This document shows positions 1-11,444 of a stretch of 64,000 nt of DNA, one piece after another. The position numbers were made by a program, and so were the translations under genes. The notes beneath the pieces are model-generated. The model made no database searches. It had not been told where the DNA came from and was given only the letters and a program-made list of their open reading frames with translations. Position 1 is the stretch's first letter, and every line of letters begins with the position of its first letter. Source of the DNA: Saussurea involucrata (lineage: Eukaryota; Streptophyta; Magnoliopsida; Asterales; Asteraceae); contig CM066320.1 in the NCBI GenBank assembly GCA_033807775.1, positions 180,826,784 through 180,890,783 on the forward strand, written 5' to 3'.

Positions 1-203
1 TTTTCATGTCCAGCTGCTGTACAAGCTGGCACTTTTTTGTCCTACGTGGAAACAGTGACCTCTCAACTTCAATCTTGCCACCTGGCTTGGCTTCCAACAT
101 TGTCTATCAAATGCAATTTCACTATTAATCTGACCACCTTTTAAAAAATTCATACTCCTGTCTTTTTTTATTTTTAATAGCATGTTTAACATGTTTTTTT
201 AAA
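1..203. other. Unassigned flank left of the first MULE
   Basis: A minus-strand reading frame covers most of it, but I recognise no domain and no splice context, so I make no gene call. The last nine bases (195-203, TTTTTTAAA) form the left target-site duplication of the adjacent MULE. Confidence 0.4.
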
Positions 204-720
204 GGGAAATTAATTAAAATGCCACAAGTTTGACCCAAACTTATCAAAATGCCACAAAACTTTTTCATCTTACCGAAATGCCACAAAAGCCCACGGTGGC
301 CCTGCGATCGCGGGACCCAGGCCCACGTGGCAAACTGTTTCGGCCAAAAGTCCCGCGGAGCCCCCCAACTTTGCCTGTGTTGGCAAGTTCAGTCCCTGCC
401 CGCGATGGGCCAATTTTTACACTTTTGATCCCTGAAAAATTACACTTTCAGCCCCTGTACTTGGACGAATCTTGCATGCTTTTACTGTTTTTTTCCACAA
501 TTATTGTACTTTGAAGACAAATTTGTGGTTGAAATTCATTTGCGTGGTTGAAATTCATTTGCATGTTTGAATCAATGTTAAATCAGTTTTTTTGGAATAC
601 CAGTTTGTGGATGAAATGAGAGATTGGTTGTCATCAATGTTGGTTGTTTCATTCATAAATAGATGTAAAATGCAATCCATAATCCACACACCGATTTCAT
701 ACTTCTTTCTTGATTTCTTT
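204..720 (+). repeat. Left terminal inverted repeat of the MULE
   Basis: The outer 115 bases match the right end nearly base for base. The match resumes from about 440 to 620 (the stretch around CTTTGAAGACAAATTTGTGG) and more weakly to about 720, ending just upstream of the transposase start at 756. The arm probably holds the transposase promoter. Confidence 0.8.
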
Positions 721-755
721 CTGCAATATTTTGTGTTTGAGATACTACTGAAAAA

Positions 756-3342
756 ATGAGTTCATCTGTTGCAAAAGCTAAGCTATTTTTCTGTTACGAT
801 GGTGAATGGGTGGAAGACAACAATGAGTGGAATTTTGTTTATAAATCTAAGCATGGTGTAAAAGTGCCAGTAAACTATACTTATCAGAAATTTCTTGCAT
901 ACGCCATGCAAAAATGTGGAATCAACCCTTCTGCTGTTTGCAAGTTAGTGTTTAAAAATGGCGATGGGTCATTTGTGGATTTATCTAACGATGGGGATAT
1001 CTCTACTTTTCTGCACTTTGCAGTCGATTCAGAAAGGCCCCCATTACTTTTTGTGTATCCCGGCGTATCCGACGAAGACGACGACGGTGACGACGAAAAC
1101 CTCCAAATAGAGCAGCCTGATTCTCAATTTCAGGCGTCCGACGCCCCAACGGTTCATTTAGATCATTCATATGGTCTTAACGATTGTATTCCGGAGACGC
1201 AACAACAACAACCACCACAACCACACGAAGGGCGTACTGTTGGAGTTGCTGATGACGAAACCCACGTTTTCAGAACGGGTAATTCTGAAATAGACAGATC
1301 AGACACCGATAGTGATGATCACGAAGAATATACCCCTAGTAGAAAATCATGTAGTCAGATAAATGACTTTTTTGATATGCCCCCTATTCTTCCAGACTCC
1401 CATACCCAGACACAAACCTACGAACCTACACCTTATATTCGCAGTGAAATGTTACATGTAGGTCAGATATTCGAGTCGAAGGATCTCTTGGCAAGTCAGG
1501 TCGGACTTAAGTTCTTGGAGGAGGGTTTCGAAAGGCGCACGTCGAAATCTGACAAAACTAGATACATAGTTGAATGTGCCAGAAAAAACTGTGAATGGAG
1601 GATGTACGCGATTGAAACGGGTGGCAAAGGAGGGGCGTTCATTATTAGAAAGTTGGACGACGTACACACTTGTACGAGGACGCAACCGAATCCCTACCAC
1701 AAACAAGCCAGCAAAAAGACTTTGGGGTGCGATACTGAAAAAAAAAATCTTGATGTTAGTAGGTCATTGCGTCCAAAGGACATCGTCCACGATGTTCACC
1801 AGCAGTTCGACGTCACGATTGATTACCACCAAGCTTGGCGTGCGCGATGCCATGCACTGTTTATGGTGAGAGGCACGTTCGAGGAGTCGTATGAACGACT
1901 CCCGGCATATTTATATAATTTGCAGCTGCAGAACCCTGGTACTGTCACGCAACTACGGACCGATTCACGTCGACGGTTTGAGATGTGCTTCGTGGCCCTT
2001 GGACCCGCGGTACGTATTTTAACACGTCATGTGTTTACACATTATAAACTATAACATTTACAAAGGAAAACCACCTATGTTTTTGCAGATCCGCACATTT
2101 GTGGCAAATCTACGTCGTGTCCTGATAATAGACGCAACCCATTTAAAGGGCCGTTACTTGGGTATGATGTTCCAGGCGGTTGCCATGGACGGAGATAACT
2201 CCATCGTTCCAGTAGCTTTCGGCGTAGGCAAGTCCGAAACCGGGGACGAGTGGACTTGGTTTCTGTCCATGTTGAGACAAGCTATCGGAGACCCGCAAGG
2301 GTTGGTGTTTATGTCCGACAGGGCTCCTTCCATAAGCGCCGCAATCTCTGCCATCTACCCAAACGCCCCTCACGCCATATGCTGTCGACATTTGGAGATG
2401 AACGCCAAATCCAAGGACAAACGTATTACGACCAACAAGAATGTCTACTGGGCGGCATGCTGAGCATATACGGATCGGGAGTTTAACAAGTACATGAATA
2501 TGCTACGACATAGTGCCGACGAAGCAGCCAAAGTCTTTGACGATGCTGGACCGGAGAGGTGGTCCGCGGCCCATTTTCCTGGACAACGGTATGACATTCT
2601 GACCTCGAATAGTGCAGAGTCTGTGAATGCACTCTCCCGTTTTGCGCGTAGATGTCCGATTGTTAATCTTATGGACTACTTTAGGGCCTTTCAACAAGAG
2701 TGGTACCAAATTCGACGCCTAAAAGGAGCTGAGATGCAAAATGCACTCACACCAACGGCGGAGAAGATCGTTCAGTACAGGGCGCGTCGTTCGGCGACAT
2801 GGCCGGTAAGAACAATCGGGTATGGGAAGTACGAGGTGCATGATGACTATCTTCACGCGATTGTGAATATGAAAGACCACATTTGTTCGTGTCGCGAATG
2901 GGATAAATCTGGGTTACCGTGCGGCCATGCCATCGCTGCAGCAAGACATACGGTTCGTAGAGATTGCAGCGACTTGGCTGTTTGTTTCTTCACGTCCGAA
3001 TATTACCGGAGAACTTACGTGGAGATAATAAACCCAGCTGGACCCCCTGCAGCATGGGTGTATCCACCCGACCCGCTTCTGCCATGCTATCCACCTTTTA
3101 TCGATAAGAATAGAGTTGGGAGACCGAGAAAGAACGACCGACGTCCATCACGTGGTGAAAGTTCGATACAGCGAAGATGTACTCGGTGCCAATGCGTAGG
3201 ACACACTCGTGGAGAGTGTCCAAATCCCGCCCCTTCAACCGTGCCAAGGAGACATTCAGTCAGTCACACCCCGGGCCCGTCACAGCTTGAACCATATGGA
3301 ACAAACACATATGATATTGTTGATCTAAACGGTGATTTGTAA
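756..3342 (+). pseudogene. MURA-like Mutator transposase, one in-frame stop
   Basis: Two exons, 756-2009 and 2089-3342. The intron has donor GTACGT at 2010 and acceptor TTTTTGCAG ending at 2088, phase 0, giving 836 codons. Order of domains: PB1-like N-terminus (about residues 8-95), MuDR N-terminal zinc domain (about 230-300), DDE catalytic domain, SWIM finger (Cys684, Cys686, Cys696, His698) and a C-terminal CCHC knuckle (Cys782, Cys785, His790, Cys795). Candidate catalytic residues are Asp433 in IDATHLKG, Asp495 in MSDRAP and Glu595 in NSAES. A TGA at 2461-2463 (codon 543) interrupts the frame between the second Asp and the Glu; the downstream frame is unchanged, so a single substitution explains it, perhaps C-to-T at a CpG. 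The family cuts and pastes MULE DNA by recognising the TIRs. An unusual spliced-out intron around the stop is possible but I see no good sites. Confidence 0.88.
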
Positions 3343-3421
3343 ATGATATATATATTCATATTATATATACACACATACATATGCTTCTAAATGAACATTG
3401 ATAACACAACTAGTTTGTAAA

Positions 3422-3474
<53 letters not shown>

Positions 3475-3533
3475 TATTATATATATACACACATACATAT
3501 GCTTCTAAATGAACATTGATAACACAGCTAGTT
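3338..3533. repeat. Tandem duplication with expanded TA microsatellite
   Basis: Two direct copies of a roughly 76-bp unit, 3338-3413 and 3414-3533. The second copy is enlarged by a (TA)n run at about 3424-3470. The unit begins at the 3' end of the transposase frame (TTTGTAAATGATATA) and ends at ACAC(A/G)ACTAG or ACAC(A/G)GCTAG. It lies between the two convergent genes of the MULE, so each 3' end may use a different copy. Confidence 0.85.
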
Positions 3534-4161
3534 TGTATTCCATCCAACAGTCTCTTCATCTTCAATCTTTCTGACCCTTCTTCAACGGCTTCTGCTTTTG
3601 CAACCACGTATGGCCATTGTGTACCACAACCCGGACACACTTTAGCAAATGAGTTGAGGGTTGTCATATATTCTACAAGAGGAGTGGGCCCACGAATGAG
3701 GTAACCTCTGACTTGACCTTGCATTATGTAAAAAAACAACAAAAAAATACAAAACAACAACACAGTAAAAAAAATACAAAACAAGAAAAAAAATACAAAA
3801 CAAGAAAAAAAATACAAAACAACTAAAACAATCACCACCTACTTAAAAATTGATTTAGTTTCATCAATCCAAGCTTGCTTCTCGTTTACCTTCGCTTGAA
3901 TAATTGCGAAGTCTTGCAGAATATGGTGAATTGTTTCTTGTTCTCGACGAACACGAGCCTCCCTAGCTTTTATATCCCCTTTCATCCTTTTGATCTCCCT
4001 GTCTTCCTCTTCGATCTTTCTCAAATGGACTGCCTTCCTGTCCATAATTTTTTCCACTCTTCTGTTAGTTCATCTATCTACTTTTCCTTTTTTGCTATGG
4101 CGACCTCGATTTGAGGTGGCATTTTTTCAGGAGTAGACTTAGGGTTTGATGACGATGTCAT
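3520..4161 (-). pseudogene. Second MULE gene: coiled coil plus CPGC motif, broken
   Basis: Read on the minus strand from ATG at 4159-4161. The first segment (4161-3839) encodes a Ser/Lys-rich start, then a strongly charged heptad-like stretch (EIKRMKGDIKAREARVRREQ) that should form a coiled coil. A TAG at 4078-4080 and a frame change near 4060 in an A-rich run break it. A second segment (ATG at 3722-3724, down to about 3520) has a CPGCGTQWPY motif, possibly half of a zinc ribbon. Poly-A/T tracts at 3730-3835 between them could be a decayed intron. Its position beside the right TIR, convergent with the transposase, recalls the second gene of two-gene Mutator elements, but I see no sequence likeness to a named MURB protein. 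Confidence 0.5.
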
Positions 4162-5223
4162 TTGTGGATGAAATGAGAGAAGAGAAATCAAGAGAGAAAA
4201 CAATTCAAAGAAAGAAAAAGCAAGAGATAAATCAAGAAAGAGGAAGTGTGAATTGTGAATTGCATCTTACTGGTATTTATGGATGAAATCTCAAACATGC
4301 AAATGAATTTCAACCACAAATTTGTCTTCAAAGTACAATAATTGTGGAAAAAAACAGTAAAAGCATGCAAGATTCGTCCAAGTACAGGGGCTGAAAGTGT
4401 AATTTTTCAGGGACCAAAAGTGTAAAAATTAGGGGTTGAGTCTTCAAAAAAAATTAGGGTTAACCCTGGGCCGACGCGTGGCGGGTTAGCCCGCGATCGC
4501 GGGGGCCCAACGCGGGCAGGGACCAAAACAACCAACACGAGCATTCTTGAGGGGGAAAGGTGGGCCGCGAACATTCTTGAGGGACCAACGCGGGCAAGGG
4601 CCCGCGATCGCGGGGCCCACCGCGGATTTTTGTGGCATTTCGGTAAGATGAGCGAGATTTGTGGCATTTTGGTAAGTTTGGGTCAAACTTGTGGCATTTT
4701 AATTAATTTCCCTTTTTAAAAGGGAAATTAAAATGAATACCTTTCATATTAAATAGCCATTTGAAGATGTCATTTCGATACATGACATTTTTTACGCAAG
4801 CATAATTACGTAGAGAGTTTTATCTGTATAAAAAGTATTAAAAATTATCAAAAAAAAAATTGAAAGTTACGCAGACAGTGTGCATGTGTAGGTTTTTTCC
4901 TGCATAAATAATTAATTATAATTGACAATTTGGATTTTAGAAAAAATCATGGACGACACATGTAACGTCCCAAAAACTGAAATTCATAATTCATAAAAGC
5001 AAGTCCAAAAGGGGTTCCAACAATCTCAAATTAACCTAAGCATTCTCAAAGTTAACGCAACAGATACAAACATTCACATCCGAGATGTCTATTCTAAAGC
5101 AATATTAAAGTGATATGTCTCTATATCGCCGTCTCTATGTCTTCAAACTTTCTCATTCCCTTTGGAAGAAACACCCACCAACTCTCTTACCTGAAAATGA
5201 TTTTAGTTTTGAAAAACGATGAT

Positions 5224-5239
5224 TAGACCATGAGGCCTA
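5224..5239 (-). promoter_or_regulatory. Conserved LTR hairpin (TAGACC stem)
   Basis: TAGACC-ATGA-GGCCTA. The stem is shared with the other Tekay-type LTRs in the window while the four-base loop differs. It sits in the downstream half of the LTR, so it would be in the transcript leader or tail. Function unknown. Confidence 0.55.
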
Positions 5240-5614
5240 GTGGATTCTCTCCTAAAACTGTTTAAACAATTTTATATATAAAGAAACAATGAAATCTGCC
5301 ATAAGGCCCATCGAACAACTCAACATCACACAAAGATATTTGCACAGTTCATAGGCAATTCCCACCTCATGATAGTATCTACGATCGAGGCCCACGTCGA
5401 CTCCCCTTTCGCCTGTGTGGCCCAAGCAGACTCCCCATTCCCGCATATATAGGAAACCGATTCCATGCATACGAGTTGTGTTAATCAACTCCCAATGGAT
5501 ATATGGAATCCCAAGGTACACTAATCTTACTGTGGAACCCGACTCCAAAACAACATGGAGTCATTGATAATATCACGTAACAATGCATGTTGGGGTGCTC
5601 AAATTTCCGACCAA

Positions 5615-7447
5615 TGTAACGACCCGGACTGTTTTGAAAGGTTTTAATGGCTTGTGCCAAGTCTTAAACAAAAGAGGAAATGGAGGGGCTAACTGGTAAC
5701 TTTGAGATAGAGTATAAAAGGGCGCTAAACCCTATGAGAAATCATTCTCTACTGATTTGAGTGTGTGTGTGGCGGCTGAGGAGAAGAACGCGGAGCTAGG
5801 AGACTGCAATTCCATTCCAGATCAAGAGAAAGAGAGGAGGAGGCTCATTGCAATTCAATCTGGTAAATTTCTAAGCTCAAATGCTATCTCGTCGTATGCT
5901 TAAATCCATGTTTCATATGGGAGATTTATTAAAACTGCAAAGGGTATCTTAGAGAAGGATAAATCACTCTATAATTGTGTGACAGTGGTAAATGTTTGGT
6001 AAGGAAGGGATTTAGACTGCCTATTTAATCGTCAAATTCTTTATCGCGAAGATTAAAGAGCGTGATTTGAGCTCTGAAATCGTTCATGTAGAAGTCCCGG
6101 TACTCTTGGGATTTAGTCCCGGGAGAGCGACTCCCGGTATGAGCGACTCCCGGTAGTGTGAGTCCCGGGAGAGCGACTCCCGGTAGTGTAACTCCCGGTA
6201 GTGTGAGTCGCGGTACGCATTTTAATGGCAAGTCCCGGTACTCATTTTAGATGTGAGTCCCGGTGTGCAACGTCCCGGTGCCTAGTTCCTTTCTAATTCC
6301 CGGGAGTGGCGGCAGAACTCCCGGTAAAGCTTTTAGATGGGCTGGTTGGTAGGTGGTTATTAATTAATCAAATTGAGGATAAGTGGACCACGTGTCCATG
6401 TGGCTTTCAACCTATTTGGGCCGTGAGCTGTTAGGAAAGAAATCAAATGAGTGCATATAATTAATAAATTCATTTGTTGCTATCATTTTAGTATGTGGCC
6501 ACGTGGCTAGTTAATTGTCAAAATGGGATTTTGGTTGCTATGGATTTCCAAAATAAATATAATATAGATTTGGGATAACAAGAGAAGTTAAGATTTAAGA
6601 TGGGAAGAGAGTTGTATTTTATTGTTAGATTTACGAGATGCATCTCCTATTCCTTAGGTAATCTACCTAGAAATCGGGAGAGTAAGTGAGAAGTTTGAGG
6701 CGAGAAGACACTAAAGCGCCAGGTGAGTTTTCTAACTAAAATATGTGCTATGTTAACATGTTTCCTAAAGCGTGTACATGATGAGAAATGTCATGTTTAT
6801 TTTTATGCTTTGACTGCATGAAAGTTGTTTACAGTTTCTAAAATGAATTTATAATTGATTTATGGGGCGGACCTAGTCCGTGAAAAATATATGTGGGATG
6901 TATGCATACATAGACGGTGGTGTAAATTGGCCAAGTCGGGGTGTGGCCCGCCAGATCATGTCGGGGGGGGGGGGGGGGTCCCGTTTATGCCAGGGTAATG
7001 ACCCTATACGGCAGCATGAGACTGACTCGTTGTCATCTACGGGTGACTTCAGGGTGCCAATTTACGAGAGGCGGATTGTTATTTGTAAATATTTTTCCAT
7101 GTGATCAAATTTACGAATGACTTTTCACTGAAATGGTAAATTGTTTTAAATGCTTGATATCGATTAGGAGGGACTCACTAGACCTCATGGTCTAACCCTC
7201 GCATTTTCAAATAAAACCTTTTCAGGCAAGCAGGTACAGAAGGGCTCTAGCAAGTAAGCAGGGCGTTAGCAGGAGGTAGAAGAATAGTGTAGCGACACTA
7301 TAGCTTAACTTAGTTATTTCTCAATTGTGTAGGTTGTTTCCGCCAACCAAATTTTGTTAGGCTTGTAAGGAAATTTTGGACCCAATTTTGGGATGATTTA
7401 CTCTTAACATTATGATATTGCACTTTTAAAAATGGTGAGTTGTTATA
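5615..7447 (+). mobile_element. Solo LTR, second Tekay-like family
   Basis: TGTAACGACCC to GTTGTTATA, 1,833 bp, with perfect 5-bp duplication ACCAA (5610-5614 and 7448-7452). It shares the family's downstream block: GTGTGGCCCGCCAG near 6942, the TAGACC hairpin at 7179-7194, CTTTTCAGGCAAGCAGGTAC near 7216 and TGTTTCCGCCAACC near 7333. The last bases are TATA rather than TACA. A 16-G run lies at 6963-6978. Confidence 0.92.
6095..6330 (+). repeat. CCGG-core minisatellite in the LTR
   Basis: A dozen or so irregularly spaced copies of a unit close to GAGTCCCGGTAGTGTGAG, each with a CCCGG core. It sits in the upstream half of the LTR, where promoter and enhancer sequences usually lie. The other LTR families in the window carry different units with the same CCGG core. 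Confidence 0.8.
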
Positions 7448-9015
7448 ACCAACCCGGCCAACCCAACCCGAGGCAAAAAAACTCAAACCGAGCCAACCCG
7501 ATGTATAATCGATACTATTTTTGACCAACCCGCATATATTGGGTTGATAACGGGTTAGGCTCCAAACAAACCGACCCAACTCGACAACCCATGAAAAACA
7601 TTTAAATCTAATTTTGAATTCTTGTTACTGTCATTTTTGTTATTGTCAAAGCAATCTTGTTACTATTGAACATTTATAAACAAATAATTGTTGGCCACTT
7701 GTTACATTAGTAATCTTGTTATTGATTCTTGATGCCACATTTATAAGCAATCTTTTATTAGACGATTTAGTAATCTGTTGAACATTTAAATATTTAGAAA
7801 CATTTAGCAATTTGTTTAGACACGATAACTTAGTTAAATGGTGAAATGATCAATAAAAGGTTCAACCCGACCAACCCGACCAACCAACCCAACCCGAACG
7901 GTTTGGGTTAGGTTGGGTTGGGTTGAGATTTTTCAAACTGCAATGATTGAGTTGGGTTGTTAAAGTGCCTTCAACTCGGCCAACCCAACCTGTGAGCACC
8001 CCTAAATGCATGTGCATTTAGAAACAATTTCTTATCATGTGTGATCAACATTCCCATAAGTGTAAATCATGTTATGATACTCAAAACCAAATTCAGTTAA
8101 TGAAACTTAAATAAAAATTTCATTTGTACCAAAAATGGTTAAGGGAACTCACCTGAACTTTGGCAATCCGAGACACACACCTAATCCCACTTCTGATCAA
8201 ACCGAACACCTGAATTGGGTGCCATAAAAATGATGTTAAACCTTCTAATTAAGCCCTAAAACCATTCCTCTTAAACCTAAGACAATTCCCCAAAGATGCC
8301 TTTATCCTAGCCTCAAACAAGAATCGAAGCAAAATTGAGTTTCAGAGTGGCAGTGCTTGGCGCGACTTTACCCGTGCCATAAATCGCGCGAGACACTGTT
8401 CCGACCCCTGCATGACCTTTCTCCAATTCCACTAGGGTTTCACACATCTAAGCCTTCCCAAATCAGATCCTCCCAAATTGCTAGTTTTGATGCCTTATGC
8501 ATTAAACCGACAACCAACATTCAAAACATTATTTAATCCTACCAAATCCATTTAATGATTCATTCTTTACTATCCCAAAACCCCAAATCATTGACACAAC
8601 CAAAAACACCGTTGAAATGGTGAAAGCTCCTCAATAGGAGCAACAAACCAACAAGAACACCTTTTAACACCCTATTTCCAATAGAAATGAACCAAGTTAT
8701 CAAAATGGGTCACTCAAGGGATCCCCGATCACATTAACCAAACCAAACAAGGAGGTGAAGAAAATGATTGTTTATCTTGATGAAGAAGAAACTCAAGCCT
8801 TGAATCACCTCTTGCACCAATCTCTAAATGAAGAAATCTGATCTCTCTCTAAGCCACCTCTAACCTCCATAAATGCGTATCAATCCAAATTGCAAGGGTT
8901 TTAGGAGAGTTTTATTCCCCAAAAATTGGTTGCAGGTCCTGAAAATTCACCTATCACATTTTAGCCCCCAAATTTCAAATTACTCAGATTTCTGGTTAAG
9001 GGTTGTTACAACACA

Positions 9016-9700
9016 TGACGTTGACATGAAAGTGTTGCCTATTAGTCTTAGATTTGGCCCACACCCGTTCCCAAAGATGTATTTATCTTATAATAAAATT
9101 AAAGAACATAATAGTAATAGAGAAATACTTAAGAATTGCTTTCATAAAACGAAATGTAAACTTGTCACCACCGTGGTGAGACGGTGGACATAAATTAAAA
9201 TGCTTGAAAGTAAATACATGAAATTAATACTAGAAATTAATAAGTTTTATCTTGCTCCAGATCTTCTTATATGGTTTTGAAGCGCTCTACGGTATGTCTT
9301 GAATGAAAGCAAGATGCCTCAATTTATAGTAGATGGATGGATAAGTTGTAACACCCTCAAATTTGGAAGAAAGCGTCTAATTCAAAGTTTTCATTAATAC
9401 ACTAAATAAAAGATAAACTCATTTATACGAATAAATACTTGAATTACCTCAAATAAAAAATTTAGATTTAACATCAACAATTGATAATCTAAACCTTACC
9501 CAAAGTCTAGATTAGGGACGGGTGTTACTAAAACTCAATAACAGCCACTATCTTCAAGATGCGGAAGACATCACCCGCTCGCTACATCCTTCTCGTGCAT
9601 CTAACTAGCACTCAACTCTTTACGGTTTCATAGTACCATTCCCCAACACAAACTTGATGCACATGCCAATAAATAAAAAATGTTAGACTTAAAACTTATA
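9016..9700. other. Intergenic spacer, no gene seen
   Basis: AT-rich. A short reading frame at 8873-9193 straddles the LTR end and has no recognisable domain. At about 9350 TGTAACACCCTCAAATTTGG resembles a Ty3 LTR start, and at 9470-9540 there are similar remnants, but I find no matching end, so at most a decayed LTR fragment. Confidence 0.4.
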
Positions 9701-10014
9701 GGCCATGAGTACCCGTACCCAATGAACCCACTTGCCACCTCAGCGCCACATCAGCTTTTCTCTTTCCTACCCTCCTTACCCAATCCTTACCCAAAAGTGG
9801 AGTACCAGTACCCAATGAACCCACTTGCCACCTCATCTTTTTTAATTCTTTTATTTATACATTTAATTATTTAACAAAATAAAAATATTTATATATTTTT
9901 TAATAAATAAAAATAAGATAAATAATAAAAATAAAAATTCATATCATTCATTAAAAAATTAAAAATTACAAAATACAAAACACTAAAAAAATAAAAATTA
10001 CAAAATACAAAACA

Positions 10015-11275
10015 CTAAAAATTATGATATTTTCTAATTTTATCTTTTCTCGCTAAAGTAGCCCTCAAAACGTCTCCCGAAAGGTGATCATGCGGGGCTA
10101 TGAAAAACTCGAAGTCTTGTTGATATCGTTTTTCTCGTTCGAGTTCCAACTTTTCTCGTTCGAGTTCAAGTTTTTTCATTTTGTACTCCATTGTACCCTC
10201 AATCTGCTCGTTGAACGAGCTTATGCTCGTCAACAACTGAGTAACACTTTCGTCCGGATTCGACCCGGTCGTATTACTCGTTGATGTTTTTTTTTTGCCT
10301 TATTTCTCCCGATGGGTCGTTGAAGTTGCTCGACCTCGTCGACCCGAACATCTTCATCGTCATCATCGGAAGGTTTGGTACGTTTTGAACCCCGGGATGA
10401 ATTTGTCGACATCGTTGGAACCGGTGACCATTTTGGACATTTTTTGAGGACATCCCAAGCTTGTTCATGGGTGAAAGCAACCGCAAAATCCCCTTGGTAC
10501 CGGTGGTGTGCCATTCGTAAAATGTCGGCTTCACTCATTCCGCTTGATCTATTATTGACCAAGTTGTTGTAGATGCCGGCAAAAAACGTAATTTTCTTGT
10601 TGAGGTCTTTGAACTTGGTGTTCAGTTGATGAAATGATCTATAATCTTGGCGACCCATAGAATTATAGAACACCTTCGAGATTCGGTTCCAAAAACTGTC
10701 TACATTTATATAAATTCAAGTATAAGAATAATAACAAGAATATTAATAATAATAATAATAATAATAATAAAAATATTACCACCGGTTTGTGCGTTTCCGA
10801 CAACGGGGTCCTCCGAAACGTCAACCCACGCCGACACTAACGCCACTTCCTCCTCTTTAGTCCACACCTGTCGTTTTTGCCTTGTTTCAAATTTTTTCTT
10901 TTTTCCTTTTTGCGTTGGTGTCGGGTTTGATGGTTCCGGGATTGATTGTTGTGTGGAGATCGATTGTGGTGTGTGCCGTTGTTGAGTTTCAGGAACAAAG
11001 TCGCCGTCGAGATCGATTGCGGGTTGAGGAAGTTCGTAATTGGCGGGAGTAAAACCTTGTTGAATCAAACCAGGATATGTAAATTGATACGGGTGTTGCG
11101 GAAATTGTTGGAAACCAACGTTTGGGGGCGGTTGCGGAAATTGTTGGAAACCAACGTTTGGGGGCGGTTGCGGAATATAACCTTGTTGAGAAAACGGTTG
11201 GAAGCCAAGCTCCGAGTCTTGTTGCGGTGTATCCGATCGGTTACGACGGGATGTAGGTGTGGTGTTTGGATTCAT
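10015..11275 (-). pseudogene. Harbinger Myb/SANT-like protein (NAM-associated type), frameshifted
   Basis: Exon 1 is 11275-10780; donor GTAATATT at 10779; acceptor TAG before 10699; exon 2 starts at 10699. The protein begins MNPNTTPTSRRN, is Gln/Pro-rich, and then has the SANT-like block (VWTKEEEVALVSAWVDVSED) and a region like the NAM-associated C-terminal domain (FTHEQAWDVLKKCPKW). A ten-T run at 10287-10296 shifts the frame; the C-terminal part (LELEREKLELEREK, then DFEFFIAPHDHL) continues in another frame to the stop at 10015. Copy C has the intact version. In Harbinger elements this class of protein binds the ends and helps the transposase. Confidence 0.82.
10700..10779 (-). repeat. Intron filled by a (TAA/ATT)n microsatellite
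   Basis: The 80-base intron of the Myb-like gene is mostly TAA units (10741-10771 on the plus strand). The corresponding intron of copy C has a longer pure array at the same place. Confidence 0.75.
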
Positions 11276-11428
11276 GATGAAATTTGAGAGAAATGGAAGA
11301 AGGTATTGAATTTGAGAGAAATGGAAGAAAGTATGTTTTGGTGTGAAAAAATAAGATGGTATAAGTTAACATATATAGTGTGTATAATTTGAAAAAAAAA
11401 TTAAAAAAAAAAATAAATTTGTAAAATA

Positions 11429-11444
11429 GCCGTTTTACAACGGT
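11429..11444. promoter_or_regulatory. CCGTT-n-AACGG palindrome, copy A
   Basis: GCCGTTTTACAACGGT. The same inverted pair is found in copies B (57309-57321), C (63728-63740) and D (61632-61644), always in AT-rich DNA between the GC-rich end and the TATA-like element. CCGTTG fits the plant MYB core CNGTTR in B, C and D. Confidence 0.6.

Larger units (their letters stand above)
204..4712 (+). mobile_element. Mutator-like element (MULE) with long TIRs
   Basis: Ends begin GGGAAATTAATTAAAATGCC at 204 and appear inverted at 4712. Flanks TTTTTTAAA (195-203) and TTTTTAAAA (4713-4721) differ at one position, fitting the 9-bp duplication usual for Mutator. The inverted arms run on for about 500 bp (204 to about 720, and about 4150 to 4712), so this is a long-TIR MULE. 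The arms carry the palindrome GCGATCGC at 304-311 and twice near 4493-4610. Inside are a plus-strand MURA-like transposase gene and a convergent minus-strand small gene, both broken. Mobilisation in trans by a related MULE is possible but untested. Confidence 0.9.
5590..8004. mobile_element. hAT MITE, split by a solo LTR
   Basis: TIRs TTGGGGTGCTCA (5590) and, inverted, TAGGGGTGCTCA (ending 8004). Perfect 8-bp duplication AATGCATG at 5582-5589 and 8005-8012. After removing the nested LTR and its 5-bp duplication the element is about 577 bp. It has no coding capacity, and its subterminal regions are rich in CCAACCCAACCC and GGTTGGGTTG, likely transposase-binding repeats. A relative lies at 44218-44694. 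Confidence 0.92.
4961..9010 (-). mobile_element. Solo LTR of a Tekay-like Ty3 element, interrupted
   Basis: Begins TGTAACGTCCC and ends GGGTTGTTACA, and is flanked by perfect 5-bp duplications ACACA (4956-4960 and 9011-9015). No internal gag-pol is present, so this is a solo LTR left by recombination. A hAT MITE (5590-8004) splits it; without that and its 8-bp duplication the LTR is about 1.63 kb. The minus orientation follows from its likeness to the minus-strand LTRs at 29887 and 36594: the block ending in GGTTAGACC, the TAGACC-GGCCTA hairpin at 5224-5239, and GGGAACTCACCT near 8151. Confidence 0.88.

Noticed and set aside
4..192. 62-codon minus-strand frame at the window edge
   Set aside because: No recognisable domain, no splice context and truncated by the window. 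Kept only as unassigned flank.
230..514. 94-codon frame starting in the first MULE
   Set aside because: It lies wholly in the terminal inverted repeat and has no domain.
3410..3838. 142-codon frame with a very hydrophobic start and Ile/Tyr-rich end
   Set aside because: The hydrophobic part is a translation of poly-A/T tracts and the end of the TA microsatellite. Only the CPGC segment between them is retained, as part of a broken MULE gene.
7448..8004. Independent GGTTGGG-rich satellite
   Set aside because: It is the right part of the hAT MITE 5590-8004, shown by the AATGCATG duplication.
9348..9540. Possible additional Ty3 LTR beginning TGTAACACCC
   Set aside because: No matching end, TSD or conserved LTR hairpin found nearby.
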